Under the pieces are notes generated by a model. It saw only the letters and a program-made list of their open reading frames with translations, was not told the origin of the DNA and made no database searches. A DNA stretch of 28,585 nt. Origin: Hydnum rufescens UP504. Lineage: Eukaryota > Basidiomycota > Agaricomycetes > Cantharellales > Hydnaceae. Location of the stretch: assembly GCA_014904985.1 (NCBI GenBank), contig MU129189.1:34284-62868 (forward strand), read 5' to 3'. The number at the start of each line of letters is the position of its first letter. The first letter of the stretch is position 1. This document shows positions 1 through 9,897 of this stretch, piece by piece. The position numbers and the translations under genes were made by a program.

Positions 1-218
1 CATGCTACATTGTTTGATGACATTGAAAACCATGTATCAACTAGCAACCTAATGATAGTGGGGATAGACTCACATCCTACATTGTGAATACCCACCCTTG
101 ATGTATCAGCCTGTGACCCTGCATGAAAATTCATAAGAGAAGCTGCCCACCAGCTATGTAATGTGGAAGGGGGGGCTGCACCAAAAATGGATCAACAAAG
201 CAAATCAGGCAAATCAAA
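1..218. repeat. Non-coding left edge with a degenerate short duplication
   Basis: No coding signal is seen here. Bases 1-41 and 73-109 are two degenerate copies of one motif: each has CAT(G/C)CTACATTGT, then a variable stretch, then a (C/T)TGATGTATCA-like or ATGTATCAAC end, about 72 bp apart. The segment directly abuts the point near 219-225 where the minus-strand G-domain gene loses homology to its family. It may therefore be foreign (transposon-derived) sequence that truncated that gene. This is inference; no target duplication can be seen because the other boundary lies outside the window. Confidence 0.4.
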
Positions 219-763
219 TCATCTCTCTGCCTCGAAACCACCAGAGTCGTGGAAAACGAAGTCAGAGTTTGATGCGTAAGTGATTTCGTCGTCGATATTG
301 TGGATCCCTCGCTAGATGGTATGAAAACATCGACAAGCGGCGTGCGCGATTGCTAGAATGACTCTTACTTGATCGTATCCCTGGGGACTTCCTTGATCTG
401 TGAGAGAGAAAGGGATGCATTAGACCAGTAACTCTATTGAGTTGAATATCTGTAGTAATTACACGTTTTCCGTTCCGCCTCACTATAGCCGCGCCGGCGG
501 GGCTGTCTGTTAGCCGTTCGAGCAGAGTGGTCTTTCCTGCGTTCGCCGGTCCAAGTATGAGGATCCTGAAGCGCTTGTTTCTGACCCTGTCTTTGGAGGG
601 ATTTCGTCATCGAGGACTTTTTGCCGGGGACTCCTTTGTCGGGGACTTCTTTGTTGGGGACCTCTTCATCGGGGACTTCTTCATCGGGGACTTCTTCGTC
701 GGGGACCTCTTTCTTGGTGAATTTCTTGGGGAGTTTAAGATGCTTGCGGATAGATTTCAACAT
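219..763 (-). pseudogene. Truncated G-domain (P-loop GTPase-like) gene, N-terminal part
   Basis: On the minus strand an ATG at 763 opens MLKSIRKHLKLPKKF, followed by a Lys/Glu-rich linker built of 5-residue EVPDE-type repeats. Downstream, in another frame, comes FRILILGPANAGKTTLLERL (about 575-515), a clear P-loop with GPANAGKT as Walker A. Two plausible introns follow: 464-398 (GTGTAA to CACAG) and 368-312 (GTAAGA to CTAG). Splicing them keeps one frame into RGIHNIDDEITY (switch-I-like) and FVFHDSGGFEAE (G3/Walker B DSxGF), after which a TGA comes at 221-219. The order P-loop, RGxHxI, HDSxGFE matches the basidiomycete G-domain protein family, whose members continue for another 200-400 residues with an FTKxD motif. 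Here that part is missing. The frame change between the repeat linker and the P-loop is unresolved: an intron or a 1-nt indel. Probably a pseudogene or a gene cut by rearrangement; a further intron off the left edge cannot be excluded. Confidence 0.7.
624..718 (-). repeat. 15-bp in-frame tandem repeat in the G-domain N-terminus
   Basis: About six copies of a 15-bp unit (plus strand GGGGACTTCTTCATC and variants) lie head to tail. On the minus strand each encodes five residues of the type E-V-P-D-E, N-K-E-V-P or D-K-G-V-P. The unit length is a multiple of three, so copy-number change keeps the frame. It forms a charged linker between the basic N-terminus and the P-loop. Confidence 0.85.
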
Positions 764-1216
764 GGTTGATGGACTAGAGAAAGAGAGAGAGAGGGCGACT
801 ACGTATGTGAAATGTCAAATACATCTGTACAAAATGTCAAAACCAGGGCGGCAGGAGCATTCCTGTTATGTTAACTTGACTAGCTTCTCTGAGTTCTCTC
901 CGAGAAGCACGAACTTCTCCATGGGTGCTTCCTCAAGACAGGGACGCTCTATGGACAGGTGTGGCCGAGTGCCACATCCTGATCTGGTAACGTCGAACAC
1001 ATCATGGAACTCATTGTGCCAACCCAGAGAGGGAAATATTATGGATTTGATGTCCCCGAAAGTGGCTGTACATTTCAGAAGCCACGTGAAAATTTGCTGC
1101 CTTTAGGTCAAAGTTTCCTCCTAAGGCCCTAGATCTGATCAGCAAATTTAACTGATTGCTGTATGGCTGTCCAGATTATTCCGGATCACACTGACAACAT
1201 GCCCGACTTTGCCTGA
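764..1216. promoter_or_regulatory. Divergent intergenic region between two G-domain genes
   Basis: The minus-strand gene starts at 763 and the plus-strand gene begins somewhere after about 1,217, so this stretch probably carries both promoters. I see no convincing TATA box and no recognisable gene. A purine run (GAGAAAGAGAGAGAGAG, 776-792) lies just upstream of the minus-strand ATG. Reading frames here are short and unsupported. Confidence 0.35.
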
Positions 1217-1657
1217 CGGACTAGGACGGAGTCTGGCCACAGAATGTACCAATCGCCATGCCAGACTGCTACGGCTACGGAGAGAGATGTACTTGACCTC
1301 ACCTCGGCAGGATCCCACGGCTCATTCGAGCAGTCCGTACCTTCTCTAGCTTCTATTCTGATGAATAAGACTGTGCACGAGGCCTCAGCGTGATACAGCA
1401 CCAATCAAATTCTTGCTGTACTCCATCTGTTAGCCAATAATGCCTCTCCGAATCCCCAAGTTCCTCCGACGGGGACACTCGTTCCTACTCCGGATGGTGC
1501 GACTAGCTCTTACACTGTGGGTTCCACTGATCCAGGTAGTATAAATCCGAGCGATCCTGCGATAACTCAACCACCAGCATCAACCGACTCCCACCAATGC
1601 GTCGCAGGACCCCTCCACCCTCAGGCCCACCACCGACACTCTCCTAGAGGATTCTAG
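1217..1657 (+). other. Possible 5' exon(s) of the plus-strand G-domain gene
   Basis: One frame is open from 1,217 to a TGA at 1,391-1,393 (ATG at 1,244; contains RDVLDLTSAGSHGSFEQSVP). It is open again from 1,394 to a TAG at 1,655-1,657, as a Pro/Ser/Thr-rich stretch (for example PTPDGATSSYTVGSTDP). Both pieces share the frame of the P-loop exon that follows. Either introns remove the stops (a candidate donor GTACGC lies at 1,658) or the 5' end is damaged. I cannot fix the start codon. The Pro/Ser/Thr-rich composition fits a disordered N-terminal linker. Confidence 0.3.
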
Positions 1658-3757
1658 GTACGCTACATTCCTCATCTATATCCCCGTCAGTGCTCAGGTA
1701 GGGTCGCTAGGTTCAGGGTACTCGTTGTGGGAAAAGTAAGCCATACATCCTTTCTGATCCATTTCACTTACTGTAAAGCATTTGCAGTCAGGGGTGGGAA
1801 AATCTTCCGTGATCAATGCAGTATTCGGTGTCGACAACCTCACTGTGCGTTCTCTTCTCCTTCCCCAAATCTTGCATTACTTGATCCCGATGCGTGCTAT
1901 AGAGAACCTCCAATGAACTTTCCACTCAACACGATATTGATCGGCCACTCACCTCTGATGACAACCATCGACTCATTCTACACGATTCACAAGGATTCCT
2001 TGGTGGAGATATAAAGAATCTTAAAACTGTTCAAGAGTTCATCAAGAGGAAGGGCGCGGAAAGGGAGCTTAAGGACAGGCTACATGCTATTTGGTGCGTA
2101 TAATCTCGCCTTTTCTACAGCGTGCCCCCATGAGATCCTCATTTCTCACGCCTCTAGGCTGTGCTGCGAGATTCCCGTTTCCGGAGGTCGAGTTTTCGAG
2201 CGAGGAGATGAAATACTCCTCCAGGACAGTACCAACAAGGGTATATTGATCGGTTCTCTCGAAACTGATGTTTCTACGCTGACCGTTGGCGATGTATCAT
2301 CCTGCATCCCCTCAAGTCCCGATCATTGTCGTATTCACCAAGTACGACCAGCTTGTGATACAAAAGAAGTTTAGTCTCGCAGAGTCTCTTGCTGATGACA
2401 GAGTCGAATGGGAGCGTCAAGCCAAAGAGGCTGCTAAGGAGGACGTCAAAGTTAGCTGCGGGAAGCCTCTCAACACGGTAGCAGGCAATAGACATACATG
2501 GACCGAGGTTTCTAGTGTGTACTATTGGTCGGATGGCATTTATTCTCACGCTGATAGAGTCTGGTTTCCAGCGAAGGACGCGTACAAGGACACTATCGAG
2601 AGACTGATCAACCTCACCATGAACTCTATCCTCGGTGTTCCTACAAAGGCCACTGATCCGAAAACCCAGGCACCGACGGGCGAGGGTACTGCTGGTTCAG
2701 AGCCACCGAATCTTGAAGGCTGGCTCTTCGCAGTTGCTCAAAGAGGTAGTCTCGCAACAAAGATCTCAACATCGATTGAGTCAGTCCAGTCTTTTCCTAT
2801 CGCTGGTCCAACGTACACATTCTGATGTGATATCTTACAGTGTCGGGCGGCACAGTGCGTCCATTTTGGAAACACGAGAGATTCCCACCTCATGTCCACT
2901 TTTTTGTTTCATAGAGTATTGGGGCTATATGTTCTCGGGAACCTTTACTGGCATCCCTCTTAATGAATACATTGGGGTCATCCATGATGACATCGTCAAC
3001 GTCTGGAATTTTAATGATCCAAATCATCAGGCAGGTCTTGCACCAGTCGTTGCAACGATTGTTTGCACTGATCGAATTCTTGTATGTAGTGTCTGAAGTC
3101 GCCAGGATTTCGAGGCCTGATGACGCATCTGGTGACAGATCTTGCGAGCAACCGGCCGCATCCTCCGAGTTTGTATGCATTGCCCTGTCCTCTAGATCCA
3201 AATGACAAAGTCTGAGACGGAACTAACCCAGCATCGATAACGCTGTAAAGATTGTCGGCGCCGCGGCTGGTGTGGCTGCGAGTGCCCCACCTTCAGCGCC
3301 ATATGTCCTTCCGGCTGCAATTGCTGTGGCGCTGGCTTCATGGGCCTATGGAATTTTCAAAAGAACGTGAGTGTCCATTATGCGTGGATGAAGCTCTAGT
3401 TAAATTATGCTATACTATAGCCCCGAAATCCTTCGATATCTCATGGGATATGTAATCGATATCACCATTGTGATGAGCTGTTTATTTACATTAGTAGATT
3501 CCCGTGGATTGGATCGGATATCTCCTGCGATGGTCAATCTCGTGCTGAAGGAATATTCACGGTTTAAGGGCAGCATCCATGAGGAAGTCATGTCTTATGT
3601 CAACGACACCACGTTCGCGGCACTGAAACCGAAAGGCGCAATCGACCGGATCTCTCACCTTGTCGAGGTTGAGCGGTACAAGGAGCTTCATGAGGCCGTG
3701 ATATTATCGGCCTCGAGGACTCTGGACGATAAAGAACCGTGGATCACCTCTATATGA
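1658..3757 (+). CDS. G-domain-containing protein (P-loop GTPase-like), multi-exon, 5' end unresolved
   Basis: The Walker A motif GKSGVGKS is split by intron 1736-1787. Further introns that keep one phase to the stop at 3755-3757 are 1845-1902, 2094-2157, 2241-2316, 2515-2559 (optional, in frame), 2780-2840, 2855-2914, 3031-3089, 3173-3231 and 3367-3420. Their donors are mostly GTGCGT, GTATxx or GTGAGT, and acceptors (C/T)AG or AAG. The spliced product from 1788 is about 477 residues. Domains in order: P-loop; DIDRPLTSDDNHRLILHDSQGF (about 1933-1998, G3 DSxGF); a WLCCEIP strand; VPIIVVFTKYD (about 2316-2348, G4-like TKxD); a mid-region with IGVIHDDIVNVWNF; then an Ala/Gly-rich hydrophobic segment (KIVGAAAGVAASAPP... 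to ASWAYGIF, about 3248-3360) that could contact membranes; then a helical C-terminus. This is the full architecture of the basidiomycete G-domain family. These proteins presumably bind GTP or ATP; the cellular role is not established. Intron 3031-3089 would be of GC-AG type. The gene appears intact from the P-loop onward. Confidence 0.85.
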
Positions 3758-4025
3758 TTTTAACCTCGATCTTTGTATTTCATGTATGACTCTGGAAAAC
3801 TTTGAAATGAACGTAGAGCTGATGAGTGAGGGTTGAATCCAGACGACGCATGGGTCTGCTGTAGGGCGCTGTTTAATACTGGGATAATTAAAACCGAGTT
3901 TTAAACTACCCTTTTAAACTGGCCTTTAAAACCCGCCTAAAACCTGAGGTCCATTTGACCTGTGTCAAAAAATTGCCAAAAAGGCCTTCGGCGAAAATGC
4001 TGTAGGTAATAGTGGGCACGTATTC
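3758..4025. repeat. Subterminal-type short repeats, possible DNA transposon end
   Basis: After the stop of the G-domain gene comes non-coding sequence. From about 3,862 (TAGGGCGCTGTTTAATACTG) the sequence repeats TTTTAAA-type words: GTTTTAAACTACCC, TTTTAAACTGG, TTTAAAACCCGCC (3,897-3,940). Dense short subterminal repeats behind a TAGGG terminus are typical of hAT-superfamily DNA transposons. No partner terminus or target duplication was found, so this is only a suggestion. Confidence 0.25.
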
Positions 4026-4070
4026 TCATATTATTCTGGCAGTTCCCATCACTTCTCTCCCATCTCTACA

Positions 4071-4268
4071 ATGTCTGAATCCGACCACGGTGGCGGGTCT
4101 GGTTTCAGAACCAATCATTGTAGATCTTGAGGATGTCCATTGCACAAATCCATATTGACTGAAGCCTTCCCTATTGATGACAACCCTGGTGCGGGTGATG
4201 ACGAAGATGAAGTTTGGGCATTGAATGATGCTCCGGATGAATTTGATCTCAAAACCAGTGTCAATTAA
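4071..4268 (+). pseudogene. Degenerate coding remnant, function unknown
   Basis: Three consecutive short frames on the plus strand read like one broken hydrophilic protein: MSESDHGGGSGF from 4,071, then EPIIVDLEDVHCTNPY one frame over, then an acidic segment with DDNPGAGDDEDEVWALNDAP ending in TAA near 4,266. An N-terminal acidic region after possible subterminal repeats would fit a decayed transposase N-terminus, but I recognise no domain. A minus-strand frame (4,337-4,026) overlaps it and is equally unsupported. Confidence 0.25.
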
Positions 4269-5049
4269 CCAGTGCCTTGGTGTTTGAGGTTGAGGAGGAT
4301 GTTGTGGACGGTTAAAGGAACCTTCAGTGTCCGACAATGAGAAGAGAGGAGCTCTTGGAGGGGAGCCTGTTTGCTTGAGTGGAGTGAGGGTGGGCGAGAG
4401 AACAACTTGTCTTGATATTTGTATGTACCAGCCAATTTATGGCCTACAGAAATAGGGGAAAATTACAGGGGTACAGCAGGAGTACAGAGAAACACAAAGA
4501 AGAACAAAGGAGTACAAGTATACCTGTGCAGGCCACCATTCATGGACTTAGGAGATGTCTTGTAAATGGCACCAGTGTGCTTGCATAGGCTATTGCACAG
4601 GGTCCCTGTGGGGGAATTTAGGACCTCCCACCCTGTGGAGTTGAAAACCTGCCCCCCATGACTCACAGGGGTAAAAGCCACAGGATGAAAGGTGGGGTTG
4701 CAAAACCCGGGGGGACCCCACGGGGTTCCCACAGGAACATCACAGGCTGTACTGTGGGTTCTCATTATTACACACTATTGCACCTCATATGAATACTATT
4801 ACTAGTATACTACAGCCAACAATACTGGTAACCATTTATTTATTGATTATTATAATATACATTATCTTGCCAGATGGGGCTCACCCATCCCCCCTTCATG
4901 CACATTGGGATGTGGGTATTTGTGTTCCTTCCCTGGTGTATGTGGGGCCCCATACAGCAAGTGGCACAAATCCCCCAGGTGGGTTTGTCCTTCATGCATG
5001 ACACCATGATCTAGGACAGGGGGTGGAAATTAGTAAAAGTAATCAAGAG
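4269..5049. other. Gene-free, repeat-like sequence
   Basis: No credible gene is seen. The stretch has a purine-rich part (4,335-4,400), an AC/AG-rich part (4,455-4,520) and a G/C-rich part with short self-complementary words (4,610-4,740, for example AACCCGGGGGGACC and CCCCACGGGG). An AT-rich segment with many TATA words follows (4,785-4,870). Frames open on the minus strand over 4,463-4,765 have no coding character. Confidence 0.5.
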
Positions 5050-5275
5050 GCTGTGCAAAAAGAGCACCTAGTGCTGCTCATTTTGCATGGTGATGTATGT
5101 ATCACATTACAAAAATTTTCACCTTGAACACCAGACACCTGCCATGGCGAGTGCATGGTGCCTGGTTTTCTGTTACACCAGTTTTCCTTGATATCTAGAT
5201 ACAGAAAAATAGGTTAGTGAAATTTTTAAGAAGTCACGCAAAAAGAGCACCTGGTGCTACTCTTTTTATGCTGCA
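5050..5275. repeat. Two related hairpins flanking a third palindrome
   Basis: At 5,055-5,092 and 5,237-5,272 the word GCAAAAAGAGCACC is followed by its own imperfect complement (GGTGCTACTCTTTTTATGC in the second copy, TGCTGCTCATTTTGC in the first). Between them, 5,130-5,164 is another imperfect palindrome (CCAGACACCTGCC ... GCATGGTGCCTGG). Three stem-loops in about 225 bp suggest a small foldback or MITE-like element. No terminal duplication was identified. Confidence 0.5.
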
Positions 5276-5484
5276 AGATGGATGAGAGGAAAATAAAAGC
5301 ACACCTTGATTACTACACACCCACTACTGTGGGTGTGGTTCACAGGCTATTCATTTGGTGATTCATCATTCGAGGGGGGAGGTTGTAGGGTGGGTCATGC
5401 AGTTCAGCAGGTTGCAGTGTGGTGGTCCAGCCTGGGCAGTCATTTTCAAGACCTAAGAAAGGGCCAAAAATGTGGCACAATATG
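5276..5484. other. Gene-free stretch before the palindrome
   Basis: No gene is seen. The short frame over 5,306-5,491 is Gly/Trp-rich and has no recognisable features. The palindrome's outer left end begins close to 5,485, where CTAGTTAGGGTTAC resembles the inverted CTAATTAGGGCTAT near 10,620. Confidence 0.4.
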
Positions 5485-5720
5485 GGTCTAGTTAGGGTTA
5501 CAGAGTTAGGGGCCCCAAAACAATATAAAATTTATATTGCATACATTGATTTGGGGCCCATATTTTAGGTATATTTCAGGAATTGGGGCCCAAACACACT
5601 TAGGCCAATTTGCCTGTTGGGGCCCATTGAAGTGGAACTTAGTGATGGAGACATTTGCAAATATGTGAGGGTACTGGGAAGACAAGGTGGTATGAGAAGG
5701 CTCAGATATGCCTAACATTG
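5485..5720. repeat. TTGGGGCCCA-type boxes near the palindrome's left end
   Basis: The word TTGGGGCCC(A/C) or its variant AGGGGCCCC recurs at about 5,512, 5,552, 5,586 and 5,620. Matching GGGGCCCC boxes occur near the right end (about 10,595) and just beyond it (about 10,735). Such dyad-symmetric boxes at both termini may be subterminal motifs of the element that gave rise to the palindrome. Confidence 0.5.
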
Positions 5721-5829
5721 TTGACCCCTTGAGTGTCTCATGGGCCTTGAGGGGTCATTATATCACAGTTTTTGATATTCAATACATGTATAGACATTGC
5801 TAGGAAACTGAAACATTTATTGATGTGGG

Positions 5830-6270
5830 ACTGGAACTAGATGCAGATATGAACAGGTAGATGGAGGGTGAAAGAAGTGAGGTGAGAATCTGTGAAAACA
5901 GGCATGGTCTTCCTTCTGTAGGTAGGTGCAGGGAAAGGGGGAGAAGATGGGTGGTAGTGAAGTGAAAAATCATCAGATGGACACACAAATGGGTAAAAGG
6001 GAACAAGGGAATTAATATGCATTGAACAAGCCCAAAAATGCCACAAATGGCCAGGATTTACTCACACAAGGTGGTGTTGAGTGGGGGAGGAGGAGAGCAC
6101 TGTCATAATGGAGCCAAAGGTGCTCCAAATGACTTGTGAGTAGACACATTGGAAAGAGGGAGTCTAGACAAAGAGAACAAGCCCAAAAACAGAACAAGCA
6201 GAGAAGATTTCCCCCCAGCAGGTCCAGGGGAAGGGGGGAAGAGAAGATGGGTGGTAGTGAAGTGAAAATA
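5830..6270 (-). repeat. About 300-bp tandem duplication in the left outer arm
   Basis: The phrase GATGGGTGGTAGTGAAGTGA, with its neighbourhood of AGATGGACACACAAA-type words, occurs at about 5,946 and again at about 6,246, a 300-bp step. It is the inverted counterpart of the duplication at 9,898-10,420 in the other arm, so the duplication predates the palindrome or was copied between arms. Confidence 0.7.
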
Positions 6271-9200
6271 ATCAGATAGACACACAAAGGGATCAACCAG
6301 AAAGAGGGGATCAAGGCACATCCAACAAGCATAAAAATTTTGAAATCTGTGCAGATTTGAGCCCAGGGGAGTTGATTGATTCAAGCTGTTCTGGAAGGAT
6401 GACAGTCACCATGAGTAGCCCAAAGCCAACAGGGGGAAAACAAAAGGGATATCACTGGGGATGCACCCCAAAGGAAATAAAAGACACTTTTGCAAAATGA
6501 AAAGCCACTACACAAGGTGTAGCCTGGCATTCTGCTCAAAGTGTGGATAAGACCCCAAAAAGGGAGAGAAAGGAAGAGTGAAACTACAGGGGACCCCATA
6601 GAATAAAAGACCCCCACTGAATGGAAAGCCATGACACTAAGTGTAGCCTGACATTCAGCTTGAAGCCTTGAAGTGAAGAGGAAGGTGGCCAGCAAAAAGA
6701 AAGAAATCAAGGGGAAGGAAACCAAGAACAAGTGAGGGGTGCCCCAGAAAAGACAAAGCCCACTCCTGCTGAATGGAAAGCCATGACACTAGGTGTAGCC
6801 AGACATTCAGCTTGAAGTGAGGTGATGTTGAAAAACACTGGCAATTGCCAGGGGACTCAACACCAGCAATTTCTGGCATTCACTAAGTGCCCAAGTGCTG
6901 TGCAAAACCAAGCCACAAACCTTATATACTGCTGTAATATGGCTACATATGCTTTCATCCTCTGTCCCCCTATCTATTTGGTATGGGTAATGTGCCAAAA
7001 GTGGCCTAATTCATTTCCTTTGAGGTATTGAATTACAAGTACTGCTAAAAAATAACACTCTTGGTAGGTGACTCTGAAACTTAGGATGTGACTAGGGATT
7101 ATTTAGGTGAAACCATATCAAAATTTCAGCCAAATCTGTCCAGTAGTTATTGAGATACAAAGTACACATGTTTTGACATTGAAAATGGATTTACTGCCCT
7201 TACAGATCAGGTAAAGACTTGAAAATTTGCATGTGACAGGGCACCATGGTGAATAAATCACATCCTGAATATCAGCCTATTCTGTTCACTTTTATGCATT
7301 CAACTGCCTTGGCAAGCAACAAGGGAACAACAACCTACCATGAATGTGAACCACTCCATATCAGACCTAAACTAGGTGGAATAGGCTTAAATTATTGCAA
7401 CAATGACTATATCCAAAAATGGAATGAATTGGATGTGTGGAAGTGGCTGAACTTGAGGGAGAGGGAGAGGAAGATCAAAAGTGAATTACATAGGATGTAG
7501 AGCAGAGCAGCCTCTGACATTATGCTGCTAGTAAAATAGGTATATGGGAAGTACACATGCAATATATGAGTCTAACTGGACTCCATTTAGGCACTGTTTC
7601 ACAGTCCTCCTCCCAAAATAACACTTTCCCCCCCAGAGCCTTCCACCTGTTCAATTGCCTTGAAAGTCCACACTTGGATCATCCAAATACATTCACAACA
7701 CCCCTTCAAGTTTCAGAATGATGGGCCTAATATCTGAGTTTCCATAATATGTTCAAGTTCCACCAAAATACACCCTCCAGCTGAGACATTTCCACAGCTC
7801 CAATCACTCTGATTTTTTGTAGGTCACAGCTGGCCACCATTTGAGGCTCATCCTCAAATTTTCAGCCCATTCCAAGCACTTTTAACATTGGTCACATGAC
7901 CAAGATCTCCCCTCCCCCTGCTTCACTCAGTCATCCAATTTCTCTGGACTTGATTTCCATCTATAGGAGTAGTATGTGACAGTGCATGATTCAAATTTCA
8001 AGTCATTCTGTGCACTATTCATTGAGTTATTCAGGAAACAGTCTAGATCTATTCAATTTGGGGTCAGAACCACAATGATTTGCCAAATCATTGTGGTTCT
8101 GACCCCAAATTGAATAGATCTAGACTGTTTCCTGAATAACTCAATGAATAGTGCACAGAATGACTTGAAATTTGAATCATGCACTGTCACATACTACTCC
8201 TATAGATGGAAATCAAGTCCAGAGAAATTGGATGACTGAGTGAAGCAGGGGGAGGGGGAGATCTTGGTCATGTGACCAATGTTAAAAGTGCTTGGAATGG
8301 GCTGAAAATTTGAGGATGAGCCTCAAATGGTGGCCAGCTGTGACCTACAAAAAATCAGAGTGATTGGAGCTGTGGAAATGTCTCAGCTGGAGGGTGTATT
8401 TTGGTGGAACTTGAACATATTATGGAAACTCAGATATTAGGCCCATCATTCTGAAACTTGAAGGGGTGTTGTGAATGTATTTGGATGATCCAAGTGTGGA
8501 CTTTCAAGGCAATTGAACAGGTGGAAGGCTCTGGGGGGGAAAGTGTTATTTTGGGAGGAGGACTGTGAAACAGTGCCTAAATGGAGTCCAGTTAGACTCA
8601 TATATTGCATGTGTACTTCCCATATACCTATTTTACTAGCAGCATAATGTCAGAGGCTGCTCTGCTCTACATCCTATGTAATTCACTTTTGATCTTCCTC
8701 TCCCTCTCCCTCAAGTTCAGCCACTTCCACACATCCAATTCATTCCATTTTTGGATATAGTCATTGTTGCAATAATTTAAGCCTATTCCACCTAGTTTAG
8801 GTCTGATATGGAGTGGTTCACATTCATGGTAGGTTGTTGTTCCCTTGTTGCTTGCCAAGGCAGTTGAATGCATAAAAGTGAACAGAATAGGCTGATATTC
8901 AGGATGTGATTTATTCACCATGGTGCCCTGTCACATGCAAATTTTCAAGTCTTTACCTGATCTGTAAGGGCAGTAAATCCATTTTCAATGTCAAAACATG
9001 TGTACTTTGTATCTCAATAACTACTGGACAGATTTGGCTGAAATTTTGATATGGTTTCACCTAAATAATCCCTAGTCACATCCTAAGTTTCAGAGTCACC
9101 TACCAAGATGTTATTTTTTAGCAGTACTTGTAATTCAATACCTCAAAGGAAATGAATTAGGCCACTTTTGGCACATTACCCATACCAAATAGATAGGGGG

Positions 9201-9897
9201 ACAGAGGATGAAAGCATATGTAACCATATTACAGCAGTATATAAGGTTTGTGGCTTGGTTTTGCACAGCACTTGGGCACTTAGTGAATGCCAGCAATTGC
9301 TGGTGTTGAGTCCCCTGGCAATTGCCAGTGTTTTTCAACATCACCTCACTTCAAGCTGAATGTCGGGCTACACCTAGTGTCATGGCTTTCCATTCAGCAG
9401 GAGTGGGCTTTGTCTTTTCTGGGGCACCCCTCACTTGTTCTTGGTTTCCTTCCCCTTGATTTCTTTCTTTTTGCTGGCCACCTTCCTCTTCACTTCAAGG
9501 CTTCAAGCTGAATGTCAGGCTACACTTAGTGTCATGGCTTTCCATTCAGTGGGGGTCTTTTATTCTATGGGGTCCCCTGTAGTTTCACTCTTCCTTTCTC
9601 TCCCTTTTTGGGGTCTTATCCACACTTTGAGCAGAATGCCAGGCTACACCTTGTGTAGTGGCTTTTCATTTTGCAAAAGTGTCTTTTATTTCCTTTGGGG
9701 TGCATCCCCAGTGATATCCCTTTTGTTTTCCCCCTGTTGGCTTTGGGCTACTCATGGTGGCTGTCATCCTTCCAGAACAGCTTGAATCAATCAACTCCCC
9801 TGGGCTCAAATCTGGACAGATTTCAAAAGTTTTATGCTTGTTGGATGTGCCTTGATCCCCTCTTTCTGGTCGATCCCTTTGTGTGTCTATCTGATTA

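Noticed and set aside
7246..8921. Identical 84-residue frames on opposite strands (7,246-7,500 and 8,921-8,667)
   Set aside because: They are mirror copies created by the palindrome. The sequence is CpG-free, has no recognisable domain and no gene-like surroundings; an open frame of this length is expected by chance in a few kb.
6381..9785. Paired 116-residue hydrophobic frames (6,731-6,381 minus, 9,435-9,785 plus)
   Set aside because: Pyrimidine-rich sequence read as Phe/Leu/Ser/Pro gives apparent membrane-like proteins. Several overlapping frames look the same and none has a motif.
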